Origin: Epinephelus fuscoguttatus
Lineage: Eukaryota; Chordata; Actinopteri; Perciformes; Serranidae
DNA length: 64,000 nt
Assembly (NCBI RefSeq): GCF_011397635.1
Contig: NC_064767.1
Span: 19,890,537-19,954,536 of the forward strand
Direction of reading: 5' to 3'
This document shows, piece after piece, positions 34,201 through 45,836 of the stretch. The notes below the pieces were generated by a model, which was given only the letters and a program-made list of their open reading frames with translations, was not told the DNA's origin and ran no database searches. Made by a program: the position numbers and the translations under genes. Every line of letters starts with the position of its first letter. Position 1 is the first letter of the stretch.

Positions 34201-34503
34201 ATGTAGAATATAGCATTCATTCTGTTGTTTTGCATCTTTTCACCATGCAGGACTGCCTTCTTTTGTCACAGCCTATTTCCGCACATTTGTTAGCTTCATT
34301 GCCCAGTTCAAAACTGTTGTTAGCATCAAAAAGTAACAATATAATAGGTTACATTACTTTGGTGAAGTAATTAAAGTAGCTACATTACTTATTACATTTA
34401 GTAATCAATTATTTACACTTATCATCCCAAATCTGTAACATACCGTATACTAGATTTACTTCATTTAACTAAATCTACTGACAGAGTGCACAATCATTTC
34501 ACA
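31285..34503. other. Intergenic cdhr1-lrit2, no gene seen
   Basis: AT-rich, without convincing exons on either strand. Holds a compact perfect hairpin at 33656-33688 and repeat-like sequence with the 'gtaattacattac' flavour at about 34080-34450. Confidence 0.4.
33656..33688. repeat. Perfect 15-bp palindrome with a 3-nt loop
   Basis: atgaacagtgtgtaa (33656-33670), atc, then ttacacactgttcat (33674-33688). Perfect arms; too short for a microRNA precursor and not followed by a T run. Confidence 0.8.
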
Positions 34504-35446
34504 TAACTGACCCTTTGCTAAGTCCCGCCCCCGGATGCAGACTGGCCTATCATAGCGTAGCATCAGGCCGGCTCAGACCAGGGTCCGACAACAGCACAGC
34601 TGTGTTCCATTGACTCTAATGCAGTCGTTTCAGATTTCCTTCATTTTCAGGATGGTTTTGTGGATTTGGAGCTAAATGTTGTGCCTGGGGCACGTCGTGT
34701 ATTAATGATACTCGTTACCTGGAGAGGTTGGAAAAAGATAAATGTTTCTTCCCTGTTCCAAAAACAAAATCAAACCCTGAAAAGTGTAGGGTTAGCTAGC
34801 TAGCTACTGAAGATATAGCCTACTGAATGTATACACATGCTGCTTTTGCTTTGTAATGATTATAACAGTGAAACAAAGACCAACCCTGCTGTACAGGAAC
34901 CAGTGAAGGGAAGCAGGGAAACTTTGCTGATATTCAACCAGCTGTGTGTCATCCCAGTGTGCACAGATGAACGTTGTTCAAGTTCCTGTGGAGATCCCTG
35001 CCCTTCCAGTGGTGGCGGTCCGAGTGCTGGCAGCGGCATGAGGGGGAAGCCAAACACCATTCATCTGCACACTGCGCTGCCACACAGCTGGTTGAATATC
35101 AGCAAAGTTTCCCTTTATATTCATTGTGTTCTGTGGCGATCAGCAGTGATGTGGTGGTTCACTTTTACACTGTGATCTGTAGCCTATAGTTCGGCTTTAG
35201 CTTCTAACTATCTTTGTCTTTTTAACCTGTTGTTGCTGCTGAGTCAGTTTGACATCCTGGATATATCCTTCAAACACAGACTGTAGACCCCTCTGTCTGC
35301 TTCTCTCTGGAATCACTACTTCATTTTTCCAAAAATATGATAATATTTCTTCAGGGAGTGCAGTTAGTTACAGTGTGGGCTCCATGCTTACTCTGACAGT
35401 TTGTCGGACCATCAGAAAGGGGTGGGGCTTAGCGAAAGGTCAGTTA
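34504..35446. mobile_element. DNA transposon with TAACTGACC terminal repeats and a THAP-like zinc-finger remnant
   Basis: Left end TAACTGACCCTTTGCTAAGT and right end (reverse complement) TAACTGACCTTTCGCTAAGC form terminal inverted repeats of about 28 bp, with TA (or TTA) at the junctions. At 34680-34790 the plus strand reads CAWGTSCINDTRYLERLEKD, followed by CFFPVPKTKS and KC, the pattern of a THAP-like C2CH domain (Cys, WGT, DTRY, FPxPK). It ends at a possible donor (AGG|GTTAGC). A 33-bp perfect inverted repeat is nested inside (34916-35113). I see no complete transposase, so it is probably non-autonomous. Confidence 0.6.
34916..35113. repeat. Fold-back repeat with 33-bp perfect arms
   Basis: 34916-34948 and 35081-35113 are exact reverse complements (arm contains TTTGCTGATATTCAACCAGC). 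Pairing continues inward with mismatches and a 2-nt gap (cagtgtgcacagatgaa against cagtgtgcagatgaa), so most of the ~200 bp can fold into one hairpin. Confidence 0.82.
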
Positions 35447-36017
35447 CCATCTGGTTTAGGATATTTTCTTGTTCACATATACACACATATATATAAATAC
35501 ACATATGAACAAAAAAAACAATATTAAAGTGCTAACACAGAATTACATAAAGATAAAGCAGAAGATAAAGTATGTACCTAAAGCTGAGAGATTTTTACAA
35601 AATGTACAAAACAGAAGTAACTGTGAGCACTCTTCCATTTGAATCAGTCACAGAGGCTTCGTGTAAAACAGCAGTTTAAAATGTGTGATAATTGACATTT
35701 AAGCATTTCATAACAAGACAAACAGGAGACATTTCAGACAGGAGAAAAAAAAAACAGCAAACAGTGGTGCAAATCCTTGAATTACACTCTTGATAGTCAT
35801 CATTCACATCTTTGCAACAAACTCCTCGGCCTAGAACAGAGGAAGAGATGAGATTAAAACCAAGGCAGACAACACGGTCATTTTTTTTAATATTGTACTT
35901 GTGAGAGTATCAAAGTCAGATCTATTTTTCTACTCTGATATGGATACTGATACAGAGCCACCAGCCTAATACAAGGTCAGTTCTATGTTTTCTCTTGTTG
36001 CTTCAACAAATAGTAAC

Positions 36018-39000
36018 TTAATATAGTTCAGCTGTGAGTCTGCTGTGGTCAGCTTTGCCCTTATACTGTCTGTCATCTGACCTCCTCCTCACCTTCCTGT
36101 CTTCACTGGAATCTTTCATAACCAGGCCCTCGTCACTGGGGGCCTGCAGGCTGTCAAAGGTGCCCTGCCTCTCCCGCTCCATCCCAGTGGGGCTGCTGTC
36201 TCTCCGTCGGTTCTTCCAGGACGCCATGATACCCTCCAGGCAGGCGAACTTAGTGTCAGTGGTGCAGGCGTACATACCTATAGGCACAGCCAGCACCATG
36301 GCTAAAACTATCACCACTATATGAATCAGCTTCTCCCTCTGTTCCATCTCAGTGACGTCACTTCCTGTTACAAACACAATGCACTGGCCGGGACGCGGCG
36401 CCTGGCTCTTAAGGGTCACACAGATTTCATATTTGGTTGCAGGCATCAGATCAGTGACAGAGTAAGAGTGAATCCCTGGGCCGATGTTGATCTTTTCTTT
36501 ATTATCAGCACCCGCGAGGCCAAAGTGGATGGTGAACCAGGTTTCGGATGGGTGGTCCAAGGCGGCACGCCACTCAATGGTAATACCACGTATTGTCTGT
36601 TTGACGATGCGGATGTCAATGTAGATGTTTTCATCGTGAAAAGCAGGTGGAGCCAGATTGCCAGGGAGGAGCGATGACTGGGAGCCGTCAGGAGAGTGCA
36701 CGTCCAGGAGGACGCTGGCTGAGGAGTTTCCAATGAAGTTGACAGCAGTGCAGGTGTAGGTACCACGGTCGGCTGCATGGAGGGATGGGATCAGCAGGAC
36801 GGATCTGAAGGTGTCTTCATCCACTCTCTCCTGAGACTCTGGGAGGAAAACAGGGATATCCAGTGTTATTTTAAGAGACATGCAAGCACAGACGATAAAA
36901 ATGTTTGTAAAAGACACACTTTGTTAATTATCTTAAGACATTTTTCCACATATCAAGTTGAACACAAATTATTTCACCAAATTCAGGTGACTTTTCAGCT
37001 TGAAATCCAATCAAAGAAGCCAATGAATGAAGCCACTTGTGTTCATTAAAGGAAAAATCTGAACAATAATATCCTCTTGAGACCCTGTGTCCTCATATGG
37101 GGACATTACTTTTATATATTATGGACCATATGCTTCATTCTGCTGAAATTAGGCCTTTTGTCCTTGTTTGTGGACACTTCTTTGTGCCATCTAGTGGTAG
37201 TAAGAGCACAATACTAATCCATGTAAAAACAAGATGGCAGTCATCTCTGCCAAGTCAGTCTGCAGCCGACCCAACTAAAAAGTAGACAAGGTTCCACACC
37301 TTGTGATTATTAATAATGTTTGTAGTTTGACATGCCGTACAAACTTTACCAATTTTAGCGAGAGTAGCATGCTCAGATGCTGTTTATTACAAAGTACTCA
37401 ACTGAAGACATTGGGACTTTAGCGTTTCATTTTTTATACTTATCAGATCCTACTAATCCAAAATAGCTAGGAGAAATTAAAAATGCATACCAAACAAAAG
37501 TTTGGCTCTCAGGAGGATATGACTCCTACATGCAAACAGGGACGTACAAGAAAAGAGCGGCAAGACTACAACAGCTTTAAAATAGATACAAATTGTAGGC
37601 TGCAAATAAATTTCCATCATCATTTAATCTGCCAGTTATTTTCTCAATCATTCAAATAATTGTTTGAAAACAGTATATCAGAAAACAGTGAATATTAGCC
37701 ATCATAACTTAAGTAAAACTGAGGTGACATAAACAAAGTGTTTGTTTTGTCTGCACAACAGTCCAGAACTGAAAAATATTCAATTTAACATAAAATAAGA
37801 AAAAGGAAAGACAAACAAGTTAAATTTTCAAAATTGCAGGTTTAAACTAGATTTATTTGTTTTTTACATTTGTGTTTGAACACATCTTAGGCTTAGATTT
37901 GGGAATTATCTCAAAATATCAGGACATTGCAACATGTTACTTTTTAGGATGATAGTTACATGATCCATGCATAATATGCACATAACAATAAAATGCATTT
38001 CCTCACAGATGTAATTAATCTAATGTTGATCTACATGGAACATTTGTGATGATGCTTAATAAATGAAGGCTGGAGATGTTGTCATCATGTAAATTTAATT
38101 ATCTTAGAGGAGATGATCTGTGGGTGAAACAATATCAGTCATGTCCATGTGGAATAAAAGACCTGGGAACAAGACAGCAGGAAGCAGCTGTAACTCTGAT
38201 GGATTTCTTAAATGTTAATAAATATCTTTCTTTTAATTTAAAGACCTAAATAAAGGACACTCTTGAAAATTAGCCTTTTTTAATATCAAGAGGTTTTTCT
38301 GGTTGGTTAAATAAATAAATAAAGATCAGTTAAACTAATAAGATAAAAAAAAATTCTGGGCTGCCATAATTCATGAAGCTCTTAATTCGCCAGGAGGGCG
38401 ACTCCTGTGGATTATTTGACCTCTGACCTTGTGGAAAACAGCTGTAGAGTATCCAAAAAAACCCACATTTATTAACAACTTATTCATATTTCAAAATGTG
38501 CACTTTAGACTTCATCGATTATTTTACAAATCTTTTATTAATGACTTATTGACATATATGAAAACAGATGACTGACTAGCTTTTGCTGTTGGATATTAGA
38601 TAGTGAGAGAACTTTTACTTATTGACTACCCTATCAATTATCGACATGCCTGTAAATAACTTGTATTCAAGGAAGCTTTTTCACTATGTGGCAACCTAAA
38701 AGTTGTTCTCAACAATGGCTAATAACTGGAATATGAGAATTAATGGGGCAGCAGTAGCTTAGTCCTTAGGGACCTAGGTTGGGAACCGGAGGGTCGTGTG
38801 CTCAAGTCCCCGTCCGGACCAAATATACAGTGTGGACTTGTAGCTGGAGCCTCTGGGGCACTGCCGAGGTGCCCCTGAGCGAGGCACCAAACCCCCAACA
38901 GCCCCCTTGCTCAGACATCTCTGCATTTTAATGCATGTATAGGTCCTGTTTGTGCATGTGTGTGTATTTCAGGCCTGTGTGTATGACAGCAGTGTGGAAA

Positions 39001-40830
39001 AAATTGAATTTCCCTTTTGGGATTAGTAAAGTATATCTTCTTCTTCTAATCAATAATTTATTACCCAGTTTGAAAGCAGTAGCTACAACTTATAAACCCT
39101 TTAAAATGCTTCATAGTGTAGTATGGATTTTAGTGTTAGTCATTATTTTGAAGACTACTTTTACTTTTACTTGGGCAGTTATCATTATAAAGTATATGTA
39201 AAAGTATTTTTACTTGGCTCACTTTACTCAACAACACCTTTTTCTTAGATAGATGACTGTCAGCAGCAGGAGTGATGATGGTGTGATAGTGTTGTGATAG
39301 TAACAGGGACACCAGTGGCAGTAGCAGCCGGTTTGCTGTTTGTTTATGCTGCACTGGTTACTTTCAGTCATGATCTGCAGTAAGCACTCCACTCTGAAGG
39401 TTAAGTCTAATGACGCAGATGTTTACTTAATTACACAGTAGCCCAACACGGCTGACATTAGGTAGGCTACAGCACACTATAATCTCCAACACTCTTAATC
39501 AACGCTGATGGTGTTGTGCAGATCGAGAGAATCAGTGGTGATTATCAGTGGGCCAATATCCAAATACTCAGATTTAGTTCTCCTCGTCTTAAGGAAGGGT
39601 TATGAGGTCTGCGATTAAACTGTGTTTAAGTATCTAATTTACCACAAGATATCACTCTGGGTGTGCGGATGACACATCGTGGACATCACACTTACCATGA
39701 AATCCTCTGATTATCTTCAGGCCATATGTCCACCACACCGCAGGGTCTGGCCTGGCCTTGGCGAAGCAGCGCAGGGTGACGTTTGCGCCCTGAGGCAGGC
39801 TGACTTTGGAGGACGGGGTGGTGACGATGGGCTTCATGCACGCCTGCAGCTCTATCTCATGGAAGAACTTGCCCGCCTTAAAGTCCGGCCCTGAGCAGGT
39901 CAAGTAGGAGTTCATCAGTATAATCGGGGGACTCAGTGACCTGATGAACTCCACGAAGCCCTTCAGGCGGCAGTCGCAGAGCCACGCGTTGTCGTGGAGC
40001 GCCAGCACGACGTTCGGCCCGAAAGCGGTCGCCTCCCGCTCCTCCGTGCTCTGTAGTTTTTGGTACAGAGGCCAGTTTTGGAACACCTCCTTCGATATGA
40101 CCGTAAGCCGATTGAAGGATAAGTCTAAGTAAGTCAGACCTGGCAAAAATTTTAACGCATGCTCCGGCAGGACGTCCAACTGGTTGTGCTTCAGGTCCAG
40201 GATCTTTAGGGCCGGCGTGTCCTCGAACGCTGTCCATGGTACTGAACGGAGCTTGTTCCCTTGCAGACGGAGCTCGGTTAAGTTCCCCAAACCTTCCAGA
40301 CCCTTTGAGTTTATCACTGTGATATCATTGAAGTTCAACCACAAGTTTTCCAAAGCAGGCGTTTTTGAGAATGCGCCTCTGGGTATTTCAGTGAAGTGAG
40401 ATTTCTCTATGCGTATTTTGGTCATATCATCTGGAAGGTTCTCTGGTATGGCCCCAAACGCGCTCTCCTCCATACAAATGAGTGACCTATGATAAAGAAA
40501 GAGTTTACATTGACATTTGGTCACTGTATAAGCTGGTTCTTTATAAACACGGGACCATAGAGCTCAGTCTACTCCCTAAAGGTAACCTTTATGAGACAAT
40601 ACACACTCTCCACACAACCATATGTCTTTAGTTTATCTGCAGTCACCTACTGACACAGTTGCATAAGTTAATAATGCCTCTATCTACGTGAAGCTCGGAC
40701 TGCATGAAAGCAGGTCTTACCTCCCATGACGGTCCTCCACACAACTGCACCCACGTAAACATTGTGAGGAAGTTTCATACGTCTGGATGTTGAGCAAAGC
40801 TATGACCAGCAGGTAACAAATTATGTCCAT
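36018..40830 (-). CDS. lrit2: Leucine-rich repeat, Ig-like and transmembrane domain protein 2
   Basis: Type I membrane protein of the retina; LRIT2 is photoreceptor-enriched, with an adhesion or synaptic role inferred from its domains. Exons are 40830-40721 (ATG at 40830), 40486-39696 and 36838-36018, with phases 2 and 1 and consensus splice sites: 1722 nt, 573 aa (human 550). Signal peptide residues 1-22. N-terminal cysteine cap C24, C28, C30, C41. About five leucine-rich repeats run from 58 to 180 ([32 protein letters not shown]), with C-terminal cap NAWLCDC, C234 and C253. The C2-type Ig domain uses C277, W288/289 and DRGTYTC330. FN3 domain ~370-462; transmembrane helix ~471-491; tail rich in Arg, Asp and Ser, ending RLTAELY. 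Convergent with cdhr1 and in tandem with lrit1. Intron 2 (2.9 kb) holds a SINE. Ig residues and the FN3 phrase [14 protein letters not shown] follow human LRIT2 closely. Confidence 0.93.
36839..39695. other. lrit2 intron 2
   Basis: Apart from the SINE at 38745-39045, AT-rich sequence with no coding signal on either strand. Confidence 0.5.
38745..39045 (+). mobile_element. tRNA-derived SINE, plus orientation, in lrit2 intron 2
   Basis: Starts GGGGCAGCAGTAGCTTAGTC, with a B box (GCTCAAGTCCC), middle GGGGCACTGCCGAGGTGCCC, and 3' end GGGATTAGTAAAGTATATC with a CTT repeat. Same family as 12990-13343, in opposite orientation. Confidence 0.75.
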
Positions 40831-40915
40831 AGTCCGCGGGAATCCCTGAAGTTAAAGTCTACATTCGTTCTTCAAGACATGTCGAGTGCGGCAGACAAGT
40901 GAAGCCTATTAAGCT

Positions 40916-40921
40916 TAATCC
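40916..40921 (+). promoter_or_regulatory. CRX/OTX-type TAATCC motif upstream of lrit2
   Basis: TAATCC 86-91 bp upstream of the lrit2 start codon (gene on the minus strand). It matches the CRX core site used in photoreceptor promoters. Inference from position only. Confidence 0.3.
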
Positions 40922-41089
40922 CTGACGTACCGCGCACTGAACAAGTGGCATCTAATTCTTGGGAGAGACACGCATGATTAACACAGGACCAGCAGGTCTG
41001 ACCCACTATTTGTTTGAGCTGGAACCACTCTCTGATTGGTTAACCTCTATAAAGGTCAGCCTATATAAAGGTTGACTGATTGTAACTAA

Positions 41090-42710
41090 CTGATAATTTA
41101 CTAATTACCTATAGACCACAAGAACAAGTTTTTGGGTTGCCAGTTTATGAAAAAGGCCCTCTGACTCATGTCTAACCTTCCTATTTGGCAGCAAAGGAGG
41201 TTTAACACTTGGCAAGCCATTAATAAATACCTTAGTACTCCACTATCCACTCAGACATCAGGTCTGTAGCTACAGTATACAACAATTTGATCTAGATTCT
41301 CTGCATGTTTTCCCAGAAAGTAAGTGGTCTGTTAGAGGCTCTTACTGATAAATGAAAGTGCTAAAAAGAAAAATGTCCTGCTGGAAAGTAAAAAGGTTTT
41401 CTTTTCACCCGAAGGTTGCTCCTATTAATTGCTCATAACTGATAAATAAAGTATAAGTAAATTATTTTTTAATGTGCAAATGCTTTATCTATCACATGTA
41501 TGCCATTAATAAGTACACGTTTTTGGGTTGCCAGTTTGGAAAAAGTCCCTCTGACTGGTATTAACTCTTCCTGTTTGGTAATAAAGCAGTTATGAAAGTT
41601 GGAAAGCCATTAATACATTTCCACGCTCTAATCAGCCATTAAGTCTGCAGCTAAATAAGTTTTTAAGTTGTTAATATATTAAGTTTGCTCTTGATTATCT
41701 GAATGTTTTCCAAAAATAAATGAATAAATAAATAAATACCCAATTAGAGGCTCTGATTGATGAATAAAGAGCTAAAAAGAGATGTAGCAACCCAAAAGTT
41801 GATATTATTAATTGCTTATAACTGACAAATAAAGCATCAGTGATTTATTATGTATATATATACATTTTTTTACAGTTATAAATGCTTAATCAGTCACTTA
41901 AATGCCATTAATAAGATCACGTTTTGGGGTTACCACTTTGTGAAAAGTCCCTCTGACTGGTATTTACACCTCCTATTTGGTAACAAAGCAATTATAAAAA
42001 TTGGCAAGCCATTAATAAATACTTGAAAGTTCCATTTTGTAATTGGCCAACAAGTCTGCAGCTAAAGAAGTTGATATGTTGTTAATATATTCATTTTGGT
42101 CTAGATTCTCCAAATGTTTTCCCCAAAAAAAAAAAAATTACTCAATGAAAGACTCTTACTGACAAATAAAGAGCTAAAGAGAGACACGTCTTGATGGAAA
42201 CCTTTTAGAGGATTTTTTCACAATCTGCCAACCCAAAGATTGTTCTTATTAATCACATAGAATTGGTGTTCAAGGCATAAGTAAATGATTTATTCATTTA
42301 CAAATGCTTTATCAATCACTTACATGCCATTGTTAAGAACACGTTTCGGGGTTGCCAGTTTGTGAAAAGTCCCTCTGACTGGTATTTACCCACTCTATTT
42401 AGTAATGGGCAGTTGGAAAGCCATAAATAAATATGTGAAGTTTCTAATCAGCCAAGTCTGTACCTAAACAGGTGATTATGCTGTTAGACCAGCATTTTGG
42501 TCTGGATTCTCTGCATGATTTCCCAGAAAATAAATGGTCCATCAAAGGGTTTTATTGATGAATTGAAGAGCAACAAACTGAAAGTCCCTGCCACAGGTTT
42601 TTTAAAGGTTACTCTTATTAGTCGTTTGTAATATATAACATGTATAAATCCAATACAACTTGCAAACCTTTTATGAGGAGTGACTTATCATAAAGTGTTA
42701 GACCACCTGA
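41090..42710. repeat. Tandem array of about four ~400-bp units between lrit2 and lrit1
   Basis: The phrase GGGTTGCCAGTTTGTGAAAA followed by GTCCCTCTGACTGGTATT recurs at about 41134, 41525, 41938 and 42348 (spacing 391, 413, 410). Each unit then has 'ggcaagccattaataaata', 'agccaagtctgcagctaa', 'ttttggtctagattctc' and 'tgcaaatgctttatcaatca'. Units 2 and 3 also carry reverse complements of the opening phrase (for example TTTTTTCACAATCTGCCAAC near 42214), so each unit contains inverted arms of ~35 bp. The units differ by substitutions and small indels, so the array is old. Confidence 0.8.
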
Positions 42711-42924
42711 GACAGACACGAATAGTCAAGTGTTGGCTGATTCAGACCTCATTCCTGTAAATAAGTTTGATCAACCATCAAACCAGCCACATTAATAAAA
42801 TAAAGAAATCCATGTCACCCTTTTCAAATCATTTCTGAAACCCCCTTTGTCAACTGATCAACATGGTGAGAGGGAAATGGAGATATAAGAACACACAGTA
42901 CCGCTACCTGGATATGTATAAAAG

Positions 42925-42930
42925 TTTATT
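42925..42930 (-). terminator. lrit1: Poly(A) signal candidate for lrit1
   Basis: AATAAA on the minus strand (TTTATT on plus), about 1.03 kb past the lrit1 stop; the first canonical hexamer I found downstream. It would give a 3'UTR of about 1 kb that includes a C-rich stretch (43680-43950 on the minus strand). Confidence 0.4.
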
Positions 42931-43679
42931 CAACTATATTCAAATAATATCATTAGAATGAATAGATCTACATTTAACGGGGTAATGATGCCTCTAGGTG
43001 GCACGAAACAGGAACATAAAGATATTTCAGTATGTGTCTCATTGCTGGGAATAAAAATTGTTTAACATTTCATTTTGCATCATTTCCACTCTATTTACAT
43101 TGTGTCATAGTTCAGTCCTTTCTGTACTTCTCTCCAGCTCCAGCTTTTCTCCATACACCAGAGTGTTGAACCATGCCTATGTGTATATCTTCTCTGAGAA
43201 CATATGACAGATATATACAGAGGCACAGACTTAACTGTATATGTAAGTGTACATCATCCATTAAAGTATATACAAATCATACACATACATATATGATATA
43301 AACAATGGAGTGTCGACCGTTGAGTTCCCTTTAAGTCAGATCACGTTGCAGAGGTTTCTTCGCTGGGCAGTGCAAGTGAGATGAAATATAATTTACAATT
43401 GTTATTGTTGTGCTCTTTCAGCTTTTGACATGTTTTCTCTTACAGGCTTTGTGATAAAAACATTCTTTTGGACATGAGAGTGTGAGTGTGTTTGAATGTT
43501 GCCATACAATCAGCGCATGGACACGTGTATGACAGTCCAGTGAGCTTCACTCTATCTGTAAGAAACATGAAATATTCCACAAATATCTGGAAAAATAAAC
43601 AAGTTAATTAATGTCAAATATTCCTCTAAACTGATATTTCCATTATAGTGCAGCGTGCAAAAGTCCTTTGATAGAAGTT

Positions 43680-43955
43680 GGATCTCTGTGGCGGTGGAGT
43701 TGGTGGCGTGATCCAGCGAGGAGGGACAGGTGGGGGGGAATCCCATGGTGTGGGCGTTCGGGAGCACGTGGGAGGGGGACTGACGTCAGGATGTTGCTGA
43801 GGGTGAGAGTACGTGTAGTGATGGGGATATGGATGTGGGTGGACGTGGGGATGGGGGTGGTGATGAGGATGTGAATGGGTATTAGGGGTCGGACTGGGAC
43901 GTGGATGCGGGTGAGCGCGGGGAAGATGGCGTGGAGCAGGAGCCGGAGCTGGAGC
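43680..43955 (-). other. Low-complexity C-rich stretch in the lrit1 3'UTR
   Basis: Minus strand is C-rich with imperfect ~6-12 bp repeats of the CATCCC/CACCC/TCCACATCC kind (plus strand GGGGATGTGGGTGGACGTGG). It stays open for 104 codons only because of its composition. Probably UTR and not a gene. Confidence 0.55.
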
Positions 43956-43961
43956 ATGACG

Positions 43962-45805
43962 TCAGCAGAAGTACTCGTTAGGCTGTCCCTCTATCTTAGC
44001 TGTGGCCTCAGAGTCCAGGCTGGAGCGGGCTGACAGCAGCCTGTTGGACTCCTCTGGGTTCAGTCTGTTCAAATACTCGCCCTCGAGCCCTTTGGCCTTT
44101 GTGCCAGGCGACAGTGTCTCAAAGGTCACATATGAATCTTGGATGTCCTTGGATTTCTTTCCCCAGTACTTCTGAATGCGTCTCTTCAGAGCCCCACAGC
44201 ACACGATGACAGTGAGTGGGACTGCGATGATACAGGCCACTGTGATCACAATCACGTTAATCAGCCGCTGGGTCCCAGTGGCACTGGCTGCTTCATCGGT
44301 GGAAAATATGACACACTGCTCTTTCTTGGGGATCAGCCCCCTCACACACACACAGGCAATATACTTGGTCCTGGGCACCAGCCCCTCGATGGTGACACGG
44401 TTCTGCCCCGCCCCAACATTGATCTTCCTCATGTCCCTCTCTCCAAACACAGCATACAGCACACTAAATGCTGTTGTGTTCTTGGCCTTAGGGGCTCTCC
44501 AGTTCAAAGAAATTGTATTGTCTGTATCCCCCACCACCTTTACAGAGCGGACCACCCTGTCCGGGTCCTGCTGCAGTGACGACGTGTTGGCCGCCAGGTT
44601 GCTTAGATTAGTCTTCTCCAGATCCAGCAGTGCATCTGGGTTGGAGGAGGTGGCAGGCCCAGGGGTGGCTCTGTCAACCAGGCTGTAACTGGCTAGTCCA
44701 GGATCAGGACCAAGACCAGGTGGAAGGCCTGGATCCAGGGCAGGCAGGGATGAAGGGGGGGAGGTTGGGACCACATATCTGGCTACCAGTTTCTCCTGGT
44801 AGGCAGCTTTGCCCATCTGGTTGGGTTTCTTGACTTTGGCTTTCTTGTCGTTGCTGGTTTGGTTCCCCTCTTGTTTTGGCGAGTTAGAGACAACGAGAGA
44901 AATGACAGCTTCAGCGTTCCCTGCGTAGTTAGTGGCCTTGCAGATGTATTTCCCTGAATCCCGATAGGACACAGCTGGGACACTGAGGACTGACCAGGTG
45001 ATTCCTTCCTTTGAGGTTTCCTGCTGGACTGTGGCAGCAAGAGAGGGGAGAAATGGTCATTACACCATGGTTACAAAAGGAATGAAATTAAAAATGAAAT
45101 ATGATGTGAAACATTCACTTTCATTGATGCACGAAGAGACACCAAGCAGGTGGTTACACAATGTTGCAATGATCATCAGCAGTGTTGCATAACTCACTGT
45201 TGTAGCCACAACTGTTAGTTAGACTTACAACCTGACCATCTCCACAGTGCAGACAAAAACATCTGATCTCAGACACAACACAGAGAAAGACCCTGACATT
45301 CAAAGATCTGCTGACTCACCTGTTCCATTAAGGAGTCGCCCATCCGCCTTGCGCCACGACAGGTCTGGGATGGGGACTCCAATGGTCCCACAGCGGAGCA
45401 GCACATTGTTCCCAACAGCACTCCGGACTCGTGCCACAGCTGTGTGGATACGTGGGAGCTGACAACGCCGCAGCTCTGCATCACTGAACAAGACCCCTGA
45501 TACACTCTCTGGGGCTGAACACCTGAGCCTTGTGTCAATGAATGCCACCGAAAGAGACGGGGACTTCTGGAACTGGACCAGGTCGTAGAGCCGACAGTCA
45601 CACACCCAGGGGTTGTCGTGGAGACCTGAGGGTGAGGGCACAAGTGAGGCTACAGGAGGAAGACGAGCGTCCAGCTGTGTGCAAAGTAATAGACCAGCCT
45701 GCAGATGGCCGGTGTGGATGTTAGGATGTTAATCCTGTAAGAGGATTAACATTTAATTCATAAACTACATCATGACCATGACTATGGCAATGACGGTGGT
45801 GGTGA

Positions 45806-45836
<31 letters not shown>

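Noticed and set aside
36321-36778. Plus- and minus-strand overlapping ORFs over lrit2
   Set aside because: Shadow frames of the lrit2 Ig/FN3 exon.
43643-43957. 104-codon minus-strand ORF (HIHIP-like repeats)
   Set aside because: Composition-driven open frame in the C-rich 3'UTR of lrit1; low complexity, no conserved protein pattern.
44139-44688. Long plus-strand ORFs (146 and 170 codons) over lrit1
   Set aside because: Antisense shadows of the lrit1 last exon, whose minus-strand frame encodes the FN3 and transmembrane domains.
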